From: JANWXD01 sp035575135
GTDB lineage: Bacteria; Acidobacteriota; Terriglobia; Bryobacterales; Bryobacteraceae
DNA: 64,000 nucleotides
Assembly: GCA_035575135.1 (NCBI GenBank)
Contig: DATLYE010000039.1
Location: 1 to 64,000, forward strand
Reading direction: 5' to 3'
Part shown: positions 53,176 to 62,525 of the stretch, one piece after another
Numbering within the stretch: the stretch's first letter is position 1
Layout of the letters: each line of letters starts with the position of its first letter
Made by a program: the position numbers and the translations under genes
The notes under the pieces: generated by a model
What the model saw: only the letters and a program-made list of their open reading frames with translations
What the model was told of the DNA's origin: nothing
The model's database searches: none

Positions 53176-54216
53176 TTAGCCCTCACGCCCGGCCAATGCA
53201 TACAAGCCGCTCACTTTCGCGCGAAAAATTCTGCCCGGCATTCCGTGGTACACCCTGAGCCGCGGTATTGCCCAGCGGAGGGGGCGCTCTCCGGCATGGC
53301 GATCTTCGACCGAGAACGCGGCCTGATATCCCGCCCGCTCCGCCAATTGCATCACTTCAGCGGAGTAGTCCTCCGGGCCTCCGTTCGGGTACGCCAGGAA
53401 GCGACAAGGGGCGCCGGTCTCGGTCTCGATCTTCTGCCGGCTCTGTCGCAGTTCGGAGTCCACGGCCTCGGCCGCCAGCGACGTCAGCACCGGGTGCGAA
53501 ACCGTGTGCGAGCCCAGCTCGAATCCCTGTGCTGCGAGCCACCGGGCTTCCTGCCAGTCCATGAAAGCATGCGCCTCTTCATCGTAGAGCGAGGGGAGGG
53601 CTTCGGTTTTCGACCGCAGCAGCACCAGCAGCTGCTCCCGTGTCTCAAGGGAAGCCCGCTTGCACTGCTCGACGAGCTGGTTGGCCACGCCGAGCCGCCG
53701 GCGGCGGTCGGGACCGCACCTTCTGAGGTCGTAGCGGCCCAACGTGCACGCAATCTCCTCCTCCGGCCAGTCCAGGACTCGCAGCCGTATCTCGGTAGTC
53801 CAGAGGATCGAGCGCGAGCCGAGGCAGGCGGTCGTCAGGTGGAAGATTGCCGGCACTCCCATTTTTTTCAAGACGGGCGCAGCAAGCGTCACATTGTTGC
53901 GATAACCGTCATCGAAGGTAATCACGACCGGGTTGCCGGGCCATGGCCGATTCCCGAGTAAACCGTCACATAGTTCGGATGCGGAGAGCGGCGTGAAGTG
54001 TTTGCATATGTATTCGAGCTGCGCCGTAAATTCCGAGACATCCACCAGGAACGTGAACAGGTCCTGCCAGTCGTTCCGGGGGTGCGAAATCACGCCGTGG
54101 TAACACAACACCGCGAGCCGGCGGCGGCAAAGGCTCCGGCAGACGGCGTATGCGCCCAGTTTCTCGGCGGTCGAAAGCGTCCAGCGTTTCAGCGCGGGGA
54201 CGGTTTTGGTTGCCAT
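53176..54216 (-). CDS. Polysaccharide deacetylase (NodB homology domain)
   Basis: 346 residues from ATG 54216; the frame is open to 54297 but the extra residues look non-coding. NodB motif 1 is TFDDGYRNN (D102, D103), motif 2 is ELGSHTVSHPVL with two histidines as metal ligands, and YPNGGPEDYS follows. A preceding segment (RLAVLCYHGVIS) is typical of the family. It removes N- or O-acetyl groups from sugars with a divalent metal. No signal peptide is clear, so it may act in the cytoplasm on a precursor glycan. Confidence 0.87.
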   Translation of the reverse strand: MATKTVPALKRWTLSTAEKLGAYAVCRSLCRRRLAVLCYHGVISHPRNDWQDLFTFLVDVSEFTAQLEYICKHFTPLSASELCDGLLGNRPWPGNPVVITFDDGYRNNVTLAAPVLKKMGVPAIFHLTTACLGSRSILWTTEIRLRVLDWPEEEIACTLGRYDLRRCGPDRRRRLGVANQLVEQCKRASLETREQLLVLLRSKTEALPSLYDEEAHAFMDWQEARWLAAQGFELGSHTVSHPVLTSLAAEAVDSELRQSRQKIETETGAPCRFLAYPNGGPEDYSAEVMQLAERAGYQAAFSVEDRHAGERPLRWAIPRLRVYHGMPGRIFRAKVSGLYALAGREG

Positions 54217-54327
54217 CCGCGATTCCAACCTCAACGCCCTCGGACTACAAGGTACAGACCATTGCCGCTCCTGTCCATTGCACCGGCAGGAGCGCACCGG
54301 CCGTCGCTTCCCCGCCCATAACCAGGC

Positions 54328-55059
54328 TCAGCAGCTGAGCCCCCCATCCACAAGGATCACCTGTCCGGTAATGAAGCCTGCTTCTTCCGACAGTAAGAAC
54401 TTCAACAGCGCGACGGTATCCGCCGCCTCTCCCAAGCGGCCGAGAGGCGTGCGGCGGACGACCTGCTTCAGATCCTCCTCGGAAAGCGCTGCGGACATGT
54501 CGGTCCGGACATAGCCCGGGGCGATGGAGTTCACCGTCACGCCCAGGCGTCCCAGTTCCCGGGCCAGCGACCGCGTCAGGCCGTCCAGGCCGGCCTTGGA
54601 GGCGGAGTAGGCCGACAGTCCCGTGTAGCCCCGGCTGCCGATGATCGAGCTGATGTTGACGATGCGGCCGCCGCGGCGGTGGCGCAGGAAATGCCGGGCC
54701 GCGGCGCGCGACATGGCCAGCGGGCCGAGGAGGTTGGTGCGGATGATGCGTTCGCAGTCCGCCAGCGGGAAGGTGGCCAGCACGCCCGCCCCGGCGATGC
54801 CGGCGTTGTTGACCAGCCCGTAGAGCGGCCCGCCGCGGGCCACGCAGGCGTCGAGGAACTCTTCGTAACACTCGATCCGGGCCAGGTCAAAGGACTCGTA
54901 GTAGAAGCGCTCGCGAACGGCCGGATCCGCCTGGAGCGAGCGAATGGAGTCACTGGGCGTGCGGCTGCAAGTCGAAACGAAGTATCCCTCCTCGAGCAGG
55001 GAGCGAACGGCAGCCGCTCCGATGCCGCGGCTCCCTCCGGTGATCACCACGTGTTTCAT
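54328..55059 (-). CDS. SDR-family oxidoreductase (FabG-like)
   Basis: 243 residues from ATG 55059, which overlaps the ligase stop (ATGA, 55056-55059). Cofactor loop TGGSRGIG (7-14), NNAG (84-87), Ser138, Y151 and K155 (YSASK) complete the catalytic set. Length and VNSIAPGYVRTDMSAALSEE match 3-oxoacyl-ACP reductases. With an ACP and an acyl ligase just upstream, the substrate is probably an ACP-bound 3-oxoacyl group; an NADP(H) sugar dehydrogenase is the alternative. Confidence 0.88.
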   Translation of the reverse strand: MKHVVITGGSRGIGAAAVRSLLEEGYFVSTCSRTPSDSIRSLQADPAVRERFYYESFDLARIECYEEFLDACVARGGPLYGLVNNAGIAGAGVLATFPLADCERIIRTNLLGPLAMSRAAARHFLRHRRGGRIVNISSIIGSRGYTGLSAYSASKAGLDGLTRSLARELGRLGVTVNSIAPGYVRTDMSAALSEEDLKQVVRRTPLGRLGEAADTVALLKFLLSEEAGFITGQVILVDGGLSC

Positions 55060-56375
55060 TGCGGGCCTGTCTTTTTCCATGAGCTGGAAACAGCGACGCC
55101 TTCGACGATCTGAAACCGGCGCGGAACTTTGTGCGGGGGCAAGCCCTTGAGGCACCAGGCCAGCAACTCTTTTTCCAGGACCTCCGGAGGCGGCGCGCCG
55201 GAGGCGGGCACCACTTCGGCGCCCAGGACCGCGCCCGTCAAGGGATTCGGGATGGCGTAAACGCGCGCCTCTCCGACCAGAGGATGCGCCAGCAGGTAAG
55301 CTGCGACCTCATCGGGAAACACCTTGAGCCCCGCCACGTTGACGACCTGATCGTGGCGCCCCCGGAACAGGACACGGTCTGCTTCGATCTCGACCAGATC
55401 TCCGGTCCGCAACCAGCCGTCCTCCGTCCACGGCGCCGGCTCGCCGCCGGCATAGCCCCGCATGCGCGACGGCGCCTGAACTTCCAGCATCCCGTCGCGA
55501 ATGCGCAGCCGCACGCCGCCCGGCAGTTCCCGCTCCAGCCACGCTGCGGGGAAACCCGCCCGGCCGTCGCTGACCGAAAACAAGGCGCCTGCCTCCGTGG
55601 AGGCATAGATGTGCGTCACGCGGGCCTGCGGGAAGGTGCGCTGTAAACGATCCAGGGTTGCCTGGTCTGCGGCTTCTCCCCCGAGGGTGATCTGGCGGAG
55701 TGCGGGCAGCCCGCCGGTGTCCAGGGCCAGCAGCAGGGAGCGCCAGAAGGTGGGCGTCCCGCTCAGATGCGTGACGCCGTATTTTTTCGCCAGGCGGGCC
55801 AGTTCGGCCGGTGTCCGGCCTTGGCCCACCACGAGGACTCCCTCCGACAACGCGGCCGAGAGCACCACCTGCAGCCCGGCAAAGGAATGGGTTTCGTAGG
55901 TGAGAAGCCAGATTCCTCCGCGGTTGCGAGCCAGGGATTCCGCCTGCATGCGCGCGGTCAAGGCCTCGAGCGTCTGGTGGACAACCTTGGGAGGACCCGT
56001 GGTGCCCGACGTCAGCAGGAAGATCCCCGGCTGAGAGGCCTCGGAGCAGGCTGCGGCGGAGAGGGCGCGCGCGGCAATCCGATCCGGCGAGTGCACGACG
56101 AGTTGCGGCTCGAGGCTTTCCGGAAGCTGGTCCGCGCCGATCGAGGCTCGGCCCAGTATCAGGCCGGCGGGGCGCTGCTCGGCCAGGACTAAAAGCGCCA
56201 GCAGGGTTGCCGGGTCCTCGTCGAGCGAAAGCAGCCGGGACGCACCATGAGACACCAGGGCGTCTTCGAAGCGGCGGGTGCGCGCGAGGATTTCCACGCC
56301 GCTCGCCGGGCCGTCTTCGCGCAGCACCACCGCCGCATCGCCGCGCGCCTCCAGTGCCGTGCGCAAGCTCTTCAT
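55056..56375 (-). CDS. AMP-forming acyl ligase (ANL superfamily), short
   Basis: 439 residues, shorter than usual (about 500-550) because the N-terminal subdomain is reduced. P-loop LLTSGTTGPPKVV (120-132), GEAADQATLD, YASTEAGALFS, TGDLVEIE and GRHDQVVNVAGLKVFPDEV are all present. The C-terminal catalytic lysine region reads SSSWKKTGPQ and the chain ends there. It would activate a carboxylic acid with ATP and load it on the adjacent ACP. ATGA overlaps join it to ACP and SDR genes. Confidence 0.87.
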   Translation of the reverse strand: MKSLRTALEARGDAAVVLREDGPASGVEILARTRRFEDALVSHGASRLLSLDEDPATLLALLVLAEQRPAGLILGRASIGADQLPESLEPQLVVHSPDRIAARALSAAACSEASQPGIFLLTSGTTGPPKVVHQTLEALTARMQAESLARNRGGIWLLTYETHSFAGLQVVLSAALSEGVLVVGQGRTPAELARLAKKYGVTHLSGTPTFWRSLLLALDTGGLPALRQITLGGEAADQATLDRLQRTFPQARVTHIYASTEAGALFSVSDGRAGFPAAWLERELPGGVRLRIRDGMLEVQAPSRMRGYAGGEPAPWTEDGWLRTGDLVEIEADRVLFRGRHDQVVNVAGLKVFPDEVAAYLLAHPLVGEARVYAIPNPLTGAVLGAEVVPASGAPPPEVLEKELLAWCLKGLPPHKVPRRFQIVEGVAVSSSWKKTGPQ

Positions 56376-56623
56376 GCCGCAAACAGCCGGGCCAGTTCGC
56401 CCACCGTGCGGAACTGGATGAATCCGTCCCGGAAGGGATCTTTGCCGGTTGCCGATTGCAGTTCGATGACGATTTGGGCCAGGTCCAGCGAGTCTATGGG
56501 CAGCGTGCCGTCGAGAACAGGCACGTCCTCGCTGAGCTCGACACGTGGAACTCCCTTGGCATCCAGAATCTGATTCAGTACGGCCTGAATCCGGGTGATC
56601 AGTTCCTCGTGCCCCATGGTCAA
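56372..56623 (-). CDS. Acyl carrier protein
   Basis: 83 residues, an acidic four-helix carrier with the phosphopantetheine serine at position 45 in LPIDSLDLAQIV. It is the first gene of the ligase/SDR/deacetylase unit and overlaps the ligase start by four bases (56372-56375). It is not next to fab genes, so it is probably a dedicated carrier for this pathway. Confidence 0.9.
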   Translation of the reverse strand: MTMGHEELITRIQAVLNQILDAKGVPRVELSEDVPVLDGTLPIDSLDLAQIVIELQSATGKDPFRDGFIQFRTVGELARLFAA

Positions 56624-56682
56624 TAGTTTACCTGTTAGCCGCCGGGGCCCGTCCGGCGTGAAAGCAGCGCAGCCCGGCGAGG

Positions 56683-57123
56683 TCAGTGCGCGGGATCCCC
56701 CCGGTGATGGATCAGGAAATCCGCGTCAATCTTCTTGCGGCCGCGGTAGCCTTCCTCCACCCGGTGCCAGAACTGAATCCCTTCCTCGCCCATGCGCCAG
56801 CAGAGGTAGACTTCTTCGCCGCGGAACAGCGTGGGGAAATCAATCAGGCCGATGTCCAGATCCTTCACGAGACAGCCGTACTCGTGAATTCCCTGGATGA
56901 CTTCCTTCAGGCGGGCCCCGAGCGCCTCCCGGCGCGACTGGAGCCGCACCATGTGCTGGTGGTTGATGACGGAGCCGCCGAGCAGAGCCACGCGCCGCAG
57001 GATGGACTCGATCTCTGCTTCCGCCTTGCCGTATTCGGCACGAAGGGTCATGGCCTGGCGCAGATCTTCTTCGACCCGCGGCAAAAGCCGCTCGGCCTCC
57101 TCGAGGGTGAAGTGCCGCGCCAT
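56683..57123 (-). CDS. DUF2203 family protein
   Basis: 146 residues; the family start FTLEEAERLLPRVEEDLRQA, a long helical hairpin, and DLDIGLIDFPTLFRGEEVYL near residue 90, with CWRMGEEGIQFWHR, are all visible. Function unknown; cytoplasmic, probably helical. It is 7 bases after yjbQ and likely in one transcript with ispG. Confidence 0.88.
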   Translation of the reverse strand: MARHFTLEEAERLLPRVEEDLRQAMTLRAEYGKAEAEIESILRRVALLGGSVINHQHMVRLQSRREALGARLKEVIQGIHEYGCLVKDLDIGLIDFPTLFRGEEVYLCWRMGEEGIQFWHRVEEGYRGRKKIDADFLIHHRGDPAH

Positions 57124-57130
57124 GCCTTCC

Positions 57131-57625
57131 TCAGATGCCGGAGACCTGCACGGCGAGACTCCGCGTCCGGGGGCCGTCGAACTCCGCGAAGATGATGCTT
57201 TGCCAGGTGCCGAGCAGCACGCTGGAGTTCCGTACCTGCAGGGAGAGGCTCTGGCCGAGCAGCATCCCTTTCAGGTGCGAGTCGGCGTTGCTGCGCTCGC
57301 AGTCGGAGAAGGCGGGATCGTTATGCCTCCAGTTGCGGTCGCGGGCCACGGTCTGGCCGAGGAACGTCTTGATGTCTTCGAGCAGGGCATCCTGCCACTC
57401 GTTCAAAAACAGGGCCGTGGTGGTGTGCAGCGACTGCAGGTGGACAATGCCCTCGCGGATCCCGCTTTTGCGCACGATGTCGTTGATGCGGTCGGTGATG
57501 TTGATGAGCTCGATTCGCTCCGTCGTAATCCAGTCCACGATGCGGCTGAAAATTCGGTAAGTACCCTGGCGCGCGGGTGAAGCAGCCGCACCGGGCTCCG
57601 CGGTCTGAACCTTTGCGGTTGGCAT
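57131..57625 (-). CDS. yjbQ: YjbQ/UPF0047 family protein
   Basis: 164 residues. Conserved motifs HTTTALFLNEWQDALLED, HNDPAF with NADSHLKGMLLGQS, and LGTWQSIIFAEFDGPR define the family; the histidines bind a metal. E. coli YjbQ has weak thiamine-phosphate synthase activity, but the true role is uncertain. It starts 12 bases after ispG. Confidence 0.92.
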   Translation of the reverse strand: MPTAKVQTAEPGAAASPARQGTYRIFSRIVDWITTERIELINITDRINDIVRKSGIREGIVHLQSLHTTTALFLNEWQDALLEDIKTFLGQTVARDRNWRHNDPAFSDCERSNADSHLKGMLLGQSLSLQVRNSSVLLGTWQSIIFAEFDGPRTRSLAVQVSGI

Positions 57626-57637
57626 GCAAACTCCCTC

Positions 57638-58924
57638 TCAAGAACGGGCTGTGATACGGGAACTCAACAGTTCAGCGGAATCTTCAATTATATCAGGGCG
57701 TTCCGTTCCCCGCCCCCATCGCGCCGCGACGTAGGAATTCAGGATGGCGATGAACTCGGAGACGATGCCTTCCCCGCGCAGGGTCGTCAGAAGGCGTCCG
57801 TCCACGTAAACCGGCGCTTTCGGTTCTTCGAAGGTGCCGGGCAGGGAGATGCCGATGTCGGCGTGTTTGGATTCGCCCGGCCCGTTGACCACGCAGCCCA
57901 TGACCGCCACCTTCAACTCCTCGACGCCCGGGTATCGCTCCTTCCACACGGGCATCTGCTCGCGCAGATAGGTCTGGATCTGGTCGGCCATCTCCTGGAA
58001 GAACGTGCTGGTGGTGCGGCCGCAGCCGGGGCAGGCCGCCACCTGCGGGCTGAAGCTGCGCAGTCCGAGGGACTGCAGGATCTGCTGGCAGACCACGACC
58101 TCTTCGGTGCGGTCTCCGTTCGGCAGAGGCGTCAGGGAAGCCCGGATGGTGTCGCCGATGCCTTCCTGGAGCAGGATGGCCAGCGCCGCGGTCGTGGCCA
58201 CGATGCCCTTGGTGCCCAGACCGGCCTCCGTCAGTCCCAGATGCAGCGGGTAATCGCACTCGGCCGCCAGCATCCGGTACACCTCGATGAGATCCTGCAC
58301 GGCGCTGACTTTGGCGCTGAGCACGATGCGGTCGTGCGGCAAGCCATAGCGCTCCGCCGCACGGGCCGACCGGAGGGCGCTTTCCACCATCGCGCGCAGC
58401 GTGACGGTGCGGGCGTCGAGCGGCTCCGGGCGCCGGGCGTTTTCGTCCATCAGCTGCGTCAGCAGCACCTGATCGAGCGAGCCCCAGTTGACTCCGATGC
58501 GGACCGGCTTTTCGTACTCGACGGCCGTCTCGATCATGGTGCGGAAGTTGTCGTCGTGCCGCTTGCCGATGTTGACGTTTCCGGGGTTGATGCGGTACTT
58601 GGCCAGGACGCGGGCGCACTCCGGGTATTTTCGGAGCAGGATGTGGCCGTTGTAATGGAAATCGCCCACCAGGGGCACGCGCACGCCAAGCCGTTCCAGA
58701 CCCTCGGCGATGCGAGGCACGGCGGCTGCGGCCGCCTCCGTGTTGACCGTGATCCGTACCAGTTCGGAGCCGGCGCGGGCCAGCGCCGCAGCCTGGGCCA
58801 CCGTGGCGGCCACGTCGGCCGTGTCGGTGTTGGTCATGGACTGGACCACGATCGGGTGGCCGAAGCCGATTTTGACGCCGCCCACATCGCACACCACCGT
58901 GCGCCGGCGCGGAGCTGCTGCCAT
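57638..58924 (-). CDS. ispG: 4-hydroxy-3-methylbut-2-enyl diphosphate synthase
   Basis: 428 residues from ATG 58924, preceded by GCAGGAGGGG; the longer frame to 59170 would run into the divergent gene. TIM-barrel domain (VVQSMTNTDTADVAATVAQA, GDFHYNGHILLRKYPECARV) and C-terminal [4Fe-4S] domain with ligands in CPGCGRTT and CVVNGPGES. It converts MEcPP to HMBPP in the MEP isoprenoid pathway using ferredoxin or flavodoxin. Confidence 0.96.
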   Translation of the reverse strand: MAAAPRRRTVVCDVGGVKIGFGHPIVVQSMTNTDTADVAATVAQAAALARAGSELVRITVNTEAAAAAVPRIAEGLERLGVRVPLVGDFHYNGHILLRKYPECARVLAKYRINPGNVNIGKRHDDNFRTMIETAVEYEKPVRIGVNWGSLDQVLLTQLMDENARRPEPLDARTVTLRAMVESALRSARAAERYGLPHDRIVLSAKVSAVQDLIEVYRMLAAECDYPLHLGLTEAGLGTKGIVATTAALAILLQEGIGDTIRASLTPLPNGDRTEEVVVCQQILQSLGLRSFSPQVAACPGCGRTTSTFFQEMADQIQTYLREQMPVWKERYPGVEELKVAVMGCVVNGPGESKHADIGISLPGTFEEPKAPVYVDGRLLTTLRGEGIVSEFIAILNSYVAARWGRGTERPDIIEDSAELLSSRITARS

Positions 58925-58959
58925 CTCCCCTCCTGCTCTCCGTTCCATTCTAGCGGCTT

Positions 58960-58980
58960 TTCCGGTAGACTTGTTCGGAA
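58960..58980. promoter_or_regulatory. Inverted repeat in the ispG/MBL spacer
   Basis: TTCCG (58960-58964) and CGGAA (58976-58980) separated by 11 bases, 20 bases before the ATG of the metallo-beta-lactamase gene and overlapping its likely 5' leader. Short arms, so tentative. Confidence 0.25.
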
Positions 58981-59000
58981 CAGCTTCGAAGGAGGCGCTC

Positions 59001-59975
59001 ATGAGCTGGATGCGATGGCCGCTGGGCGCAGCGTTTGCGCTTCTTGCGGGGGCGGGCTTCTGGGTCACCCGCTCGGAGGCCCAGCCCGGGACGGTGAAAG
59101 AGATCGCTCCCGGGGTCTGGTTCCGCGAGGGCGAAATCAAAGAGATGGGACATTGTAACAACGTCATCATCGAGATGAAGGACTATCTCATCGTCGTGGA
59201 CGCCAATTTCCCGAGCGGCGCCCGGGCGGTGCTGGCCGATTGCAGGCGCCTGTCGCCCAAACCGGTACGCTACGTCTTCGACACGCACCATCACGGCGAT
59301 CATGCCTACGGCAACCCGGTGTGGACCCAGCTCGGGGCGATCACGCTGGCGCACGCCGGCGTGGTCGAAGAGCTGAAGCGCTACGAGCCGAAGCGGTGGC
59401 AGGAGACGGCCAAGTCTCGTAAGGACGTGGCAGAACTGAACCTGCCCACGGCTGAGCCCCCGAAAGAGACGTTTTCCCGCAGTCCCCACGTGATCACGGA
59501 CGGCTCGCGCCGGGTGGAGTTCCATTTCTTCGGCTGGGCGCACACGCGCGGAGACGGCTTCGTCTACCTGCCCAAAGAGCGCGTGCTGTGCACCGGCGAC
59601 GCCGCGGTCAACGGCCCGTACAATTACACGGGCGACGCCAACCTGGGCAACTGGCCCAACGTGTTACGGGCGGCTCAGAAGCTGGATGCCGTCCACGTAC
59701 TGCCCGGACACGGCGGCCCCGGGGGCCGCGAAATCCTGGACGGCCAGCTCCGCTTCTTCACCGAACTCATGGCCGCGGTGCGGAAGGCGGTCAAAGAAGG
59801 GCGGAAGCTCGAGGATCTGGTGACGCTGAAAGACGGGCGGCCGGTGGCGACCACAGTTCAGCTCCCGGAAAACGTGCGCAACTGGGTCGGCAATTCCCTG
59901 CCGGCTCAGGTCCGGGACGCCTACGAAGAGATCACGCAGGGCAAGCCCCACGGGGAGATTCTGGGCGGCAAGTGA
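59001..59975 (+). CDS. Exported metallo-beta-lactamase fold hydrolase
   Basis: 324 residues from ATG 59001 after AAGGAGG; a longer open frame upstream is rejected. Signal peptide about 1-28 (PLGAAFALLAGAGFWV, then TRSEAQ). Zinc motif THHHGDHAYGN (H96, H98, D100, H101), then GWAHTRGD, CTGDAAVNGP and LPGHGGPGGRE. Similar secreted proteins occur with quinoproteins and as broad-specificity zinc hydrolases; substrate unknown. Divergent from ispG. Confidence 0.88.
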   Translation: MSWMRWPLGAAFALLAGAGFWVTRSEAQPGTVKEIAPGVWFREGEIKEMGHCNNVIIEMKDYLIVVDANFPSGARAVLADCRRLSPKPVRYVFDTHHHGDHAYGNPVWTQLGAITLAHAGVVEELKRYEPKRWQETAKSRKDVAELNLPTAEPPKETFSRSPHVITDGSRRVEFHFFGWAHTRGDGFVYLPKERVLCTGDAAVNGPYNYTGDANLGNWPNVLRAAQKLDAVHVLPGHGGPGGREILDGQLRFFTELMAAVRKAVKEGRKLEDLVTLKDGRPVATTVQLPENVRNWVGNSLPAQVRDAYEEITQGKPHGEILGGK

Positions 59976-60057
59976 GACCGGGGGCAGAAGGGGAACGCCG
60001 CCTCGCGCCAAGCCGCAGGCGTGGGAGCCGCGATGGTCTGCGCCCCGCCCGCCGCTT

Positions 60058-62484
60058 TCATGCGGCCGGCGCCGGTTCCAGCTTGCGGGCGTAGCGGCAC
60101 TCGCTGTTCGGGCAGCGGACTTCCGGGCCGTTCTTCAGCCACTTCTCGATCAGGTACGGGCTGCCGCATTCCGGGCAGGACTCCGCCACGGGCTTGCTCC
60201 AGGAAACGAAAGCGCACTCCGGATAGCGGCTGCACCCGTAAAAGGTCTTGCCCCGCCGCGAACGGCGCTCCACCAGTTCGCCCTCGCCGCAGAGGGGGCA
60301 CTTCATGCCGATGGTCTTCTGGCGGACGTATTTGCACGTGGGGTAGTTGCTGCACGCCGTGAATTCGCCGTAACGGCCGTGCTTGATCGCCAGGTTGCTG
60401 CCGCACTGAGGGCACTTGTCCTCGAGCGGAATGTCCGGCTTCTTCTCGGCGACGCCGATGCGTTTGGTGGTCTTGCAGTCGGGGTAACCCGAGCAGGCAT
60501 AGAACTGGCCGAAGCGACCCTTCTTTAAGACCATCGGGCGGCCGCAATTGGGGCAATACTCTTCGTTTTCCTGCTCGCTTAGATCCACCTTGTCGAGGTC
60601 GGGCAGAGCCACGCCTACCTCGCGCGTGTTGGTGCACTCCGGATAACCGGTGCAGGCCAGAAAGCTGCCGTGGCGCCCCCACTTGATGACCATGGGTCGG
60701 CCGCATTTTTCGCAGGTCAGCTCGGTGGGCTTCTCCATGCGCTTGATGTCGGTCATGTTGCGGGCGGCGCGCTCGAGGTCGGCGCTGAATTTCTCGTAGA
60801 ACTCGGCCATCGCCTGGCGCCAGTCCCGCTTGCCTTCCTCGATTTCGTCGAGCTCTTCTTCCATGCGGGCCGTGTAGCGCACGTCGAAGATATCGTCGAA
60901 GTTCTGCGTCAGCAGGTCCGCCACCACCATGCCGAGCTCCGTCGGGACGAAACGGCCGTTCTGCTTGCGCACGTAGTCCCGTTCCTGGATGGTGGACAGG
61001 ATCGAAGCGTAGGTCGAGGGGCGGCCCACGCCGTCGGCCTCCAGCTCTTTGACCAGAGTGGCTTCGGTGTAGCGCGGCGGCGGCTCGGTGAAATGCTGCT
61101 GGGGATCGAGGGAACGGAATTTGAGCTTCTCGCCTTCGCTCACCGGCGGCAGCTTGTGCTTGAGCTCCTCGTCCTCCTCGTCCTTTTGGTCCTTTCCTTC
61201 TTCGTAGACCGCCAGGTAGCCGTCGAACTTCTGGACGCTGCCGGTTTCGCGGAACAGGTATTCGGCTCCGTCCTTGCCGCGGGCCACAATATCCACAGTG
61301 GTCTGATCGAAGACGGCGGGCGTCATCTGGGAGGCGACAAAACGCATCCAGATGAGGCGATAGAGCTTGAGTTCGTCTTCGGACAGATACCTGGCCACGG
61401 ACTCCGGAGTGCGCAGCACGGAGGTGGGCCGTATGGCTTCGTGGGCGTCCTGGGCGTCCTTTTTGCTCTTGTAGACGTTGGGGGCGGCGGGCAGGTAGGG
61501 CGGCCCGAACCGTTCCGCGATAAACTTGCGCACCTCGGCCACGGCATCCTCGGACACGCGCGTCGAATCCGTGCGCATGTAGGTAATGAGGCCCACGGAG
61601 CCCTCCTCGCCCAGTTCGACTCCTTCATAGAGGCGCTGGGCGAGCATCATGGTGCGCTTGACGCTGAAGCGCAGCTTCCGGGCGGCCTCCTGCTGCAAGG
61701 TGGAGGTGATGAAGGGCGGGACCGGGTTCCGTTTCTTCTCCCGCGTGGTGACGGACTGGACGACGTATTCGGCGCCCTCCAGCTGGCGGATCAGGTTCTC
61801 GGCGGCCGCCTGGTCCGGGATTTCGATGTTCTCCCCGTTGCGCTTGAGCAGCCGCGCCACGATGGCGGGAGGCTTGCGGGCCGACAGGTGTGCGTCGAGC
61901 GTCCAGTATTCCTTCTTCTGGAACTGCTGGATCTCGCGCTCGCGCTCGACGATGAGACGCAGCGCCACGGTCTGCACGCGGCCAGCGGAGAGGCCGCGGC
62001 GCACCTTGTCCCACAGCAGCGGGGAAATCTGGTAACCCACCAGGCGGTCCAGCACCCGGCGCGCCTGCTGTGCCTCCACCAGATGGCGGTTGAGCGTACC
62101 GGGGTTCTCGAAGGCCTTGCGGACGGCGTTGGCGGTGATCTCGTTGAACATCACGCGGTAGATGGGCGGGCCGCCGTTTTTGCGCGTGCGCAGTTCCTCG
62201 GCCAGATGGGCGCAGATGGCCTCGCCTTCCCGATCCGGGTCCGCGGCCAGGTAGACGGCCTCGGCCTCCTTGGCGGCTTTGCGCAGCTCCTGGACCACCT
62301 TCTGTTTGCCCTCGATGATCTCGTAGGTGGGCTCGAAGCCGCGTTCGATGTCCACGGCCAGCTCGTTTTTGGGCAAATCCTTGATGTGGCCGAGGCTGGC
62401 CTTGACCACGTACTGCTTGCCCAGATACTTGCTGATGGTTTTCGCCTTCGCCGGCGATTCGACGATGACGAGAGACTTTCCCAT
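60058..62484 (-). CDS. topA: DNA topoisomerase I
   Basis: 808 residues from ATG 62484 (MGKSLVIVESPAKAKTI is the family start; the frame is open to 62532). TOPRIM domain with ADPDREGEAICAHLAEEL, active-site tyrosine in GLITYMRTDSTRVSED near residue 305, and five C-terminal zinc ribbons, each CxxC...C: CEKC, CPNC, CPQC, CPLC and CPEC. It relaxes negative supercoils by type IA strand passage. Five zinc ribbons is at the high end (E. coli has three). Follows dprA, 41 bases after its stop. Confidence 0.97.
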   Translation of the reverse strand: MGKSLVIVESPAKAKTISKYLGKQYVVKASLGHIKDLPKNELAVDIERGFEPTYEIIEGKQKVVQELRKAAKEAEAVYLAADPDREGEAICAHLAEELRTRKNGGPPIYRVMFNEITANAVRKAFENPGTLNRHLVEAQQARRVLDRLVGYQISPLLWDKVRRGLSAGRVQTVALRLIVEREREIQQFQKKEYWTLDAHLSARKPPAIVARLLKRNGENIEIPDQAAAENLIRQLEGAEYVVQSVTTREKKRNPVPPFITSTLQQEAARKLRFSVKRTMMLAQRLYEGVELGEEGSVGLITYMRTDSTRVSEDAVAEVRKFIAERFGPPYLPAAPNVYKSKKDAQDAHEAIRPTSVLRTPESVARYLSEDELKLYRLIWMRFVASQMTPAVFDQTTVDIVARGKDGAEYLFRETGSVQKFDGYLAVYEEGKDQKDEEDEELKHKLPPVSEGEKLKFRSLDPQQHFTEPPPRYTEATLVKELEADGVGRPSTYASILSTIQERDYVRKQNGRFVPTELGMVVADLLTQNFDDIFDVRYTARMEEELDEIEEGKRDWRQAMAEFYEKFSADLERAARNMTDIKRMEKPTELTCEKCGRPMVIKWGRHGSFLACTGYPECTNTREVGVALPDLDKVDLSEQENEEYCPNCGRPMVLKKGRFGQFYACSGYPDCKTTKRIGVAEKKPDIPLEDKCPQCGSNLAIKHGRYGEFTACSNYPTCKYVRQKTIGMKCPLCGEGELVERRSRRGKTFYGCSRYPECAFVSWSKPVAESCPECGSPYLIEKWLKNGPEVRCPNSECRYARKLEPAPAA

Positions 62485-62525
62485 ACGAATTCTACGGGAC
62501 CGGCCCGGGGCCGCCCGCCCAGTCG

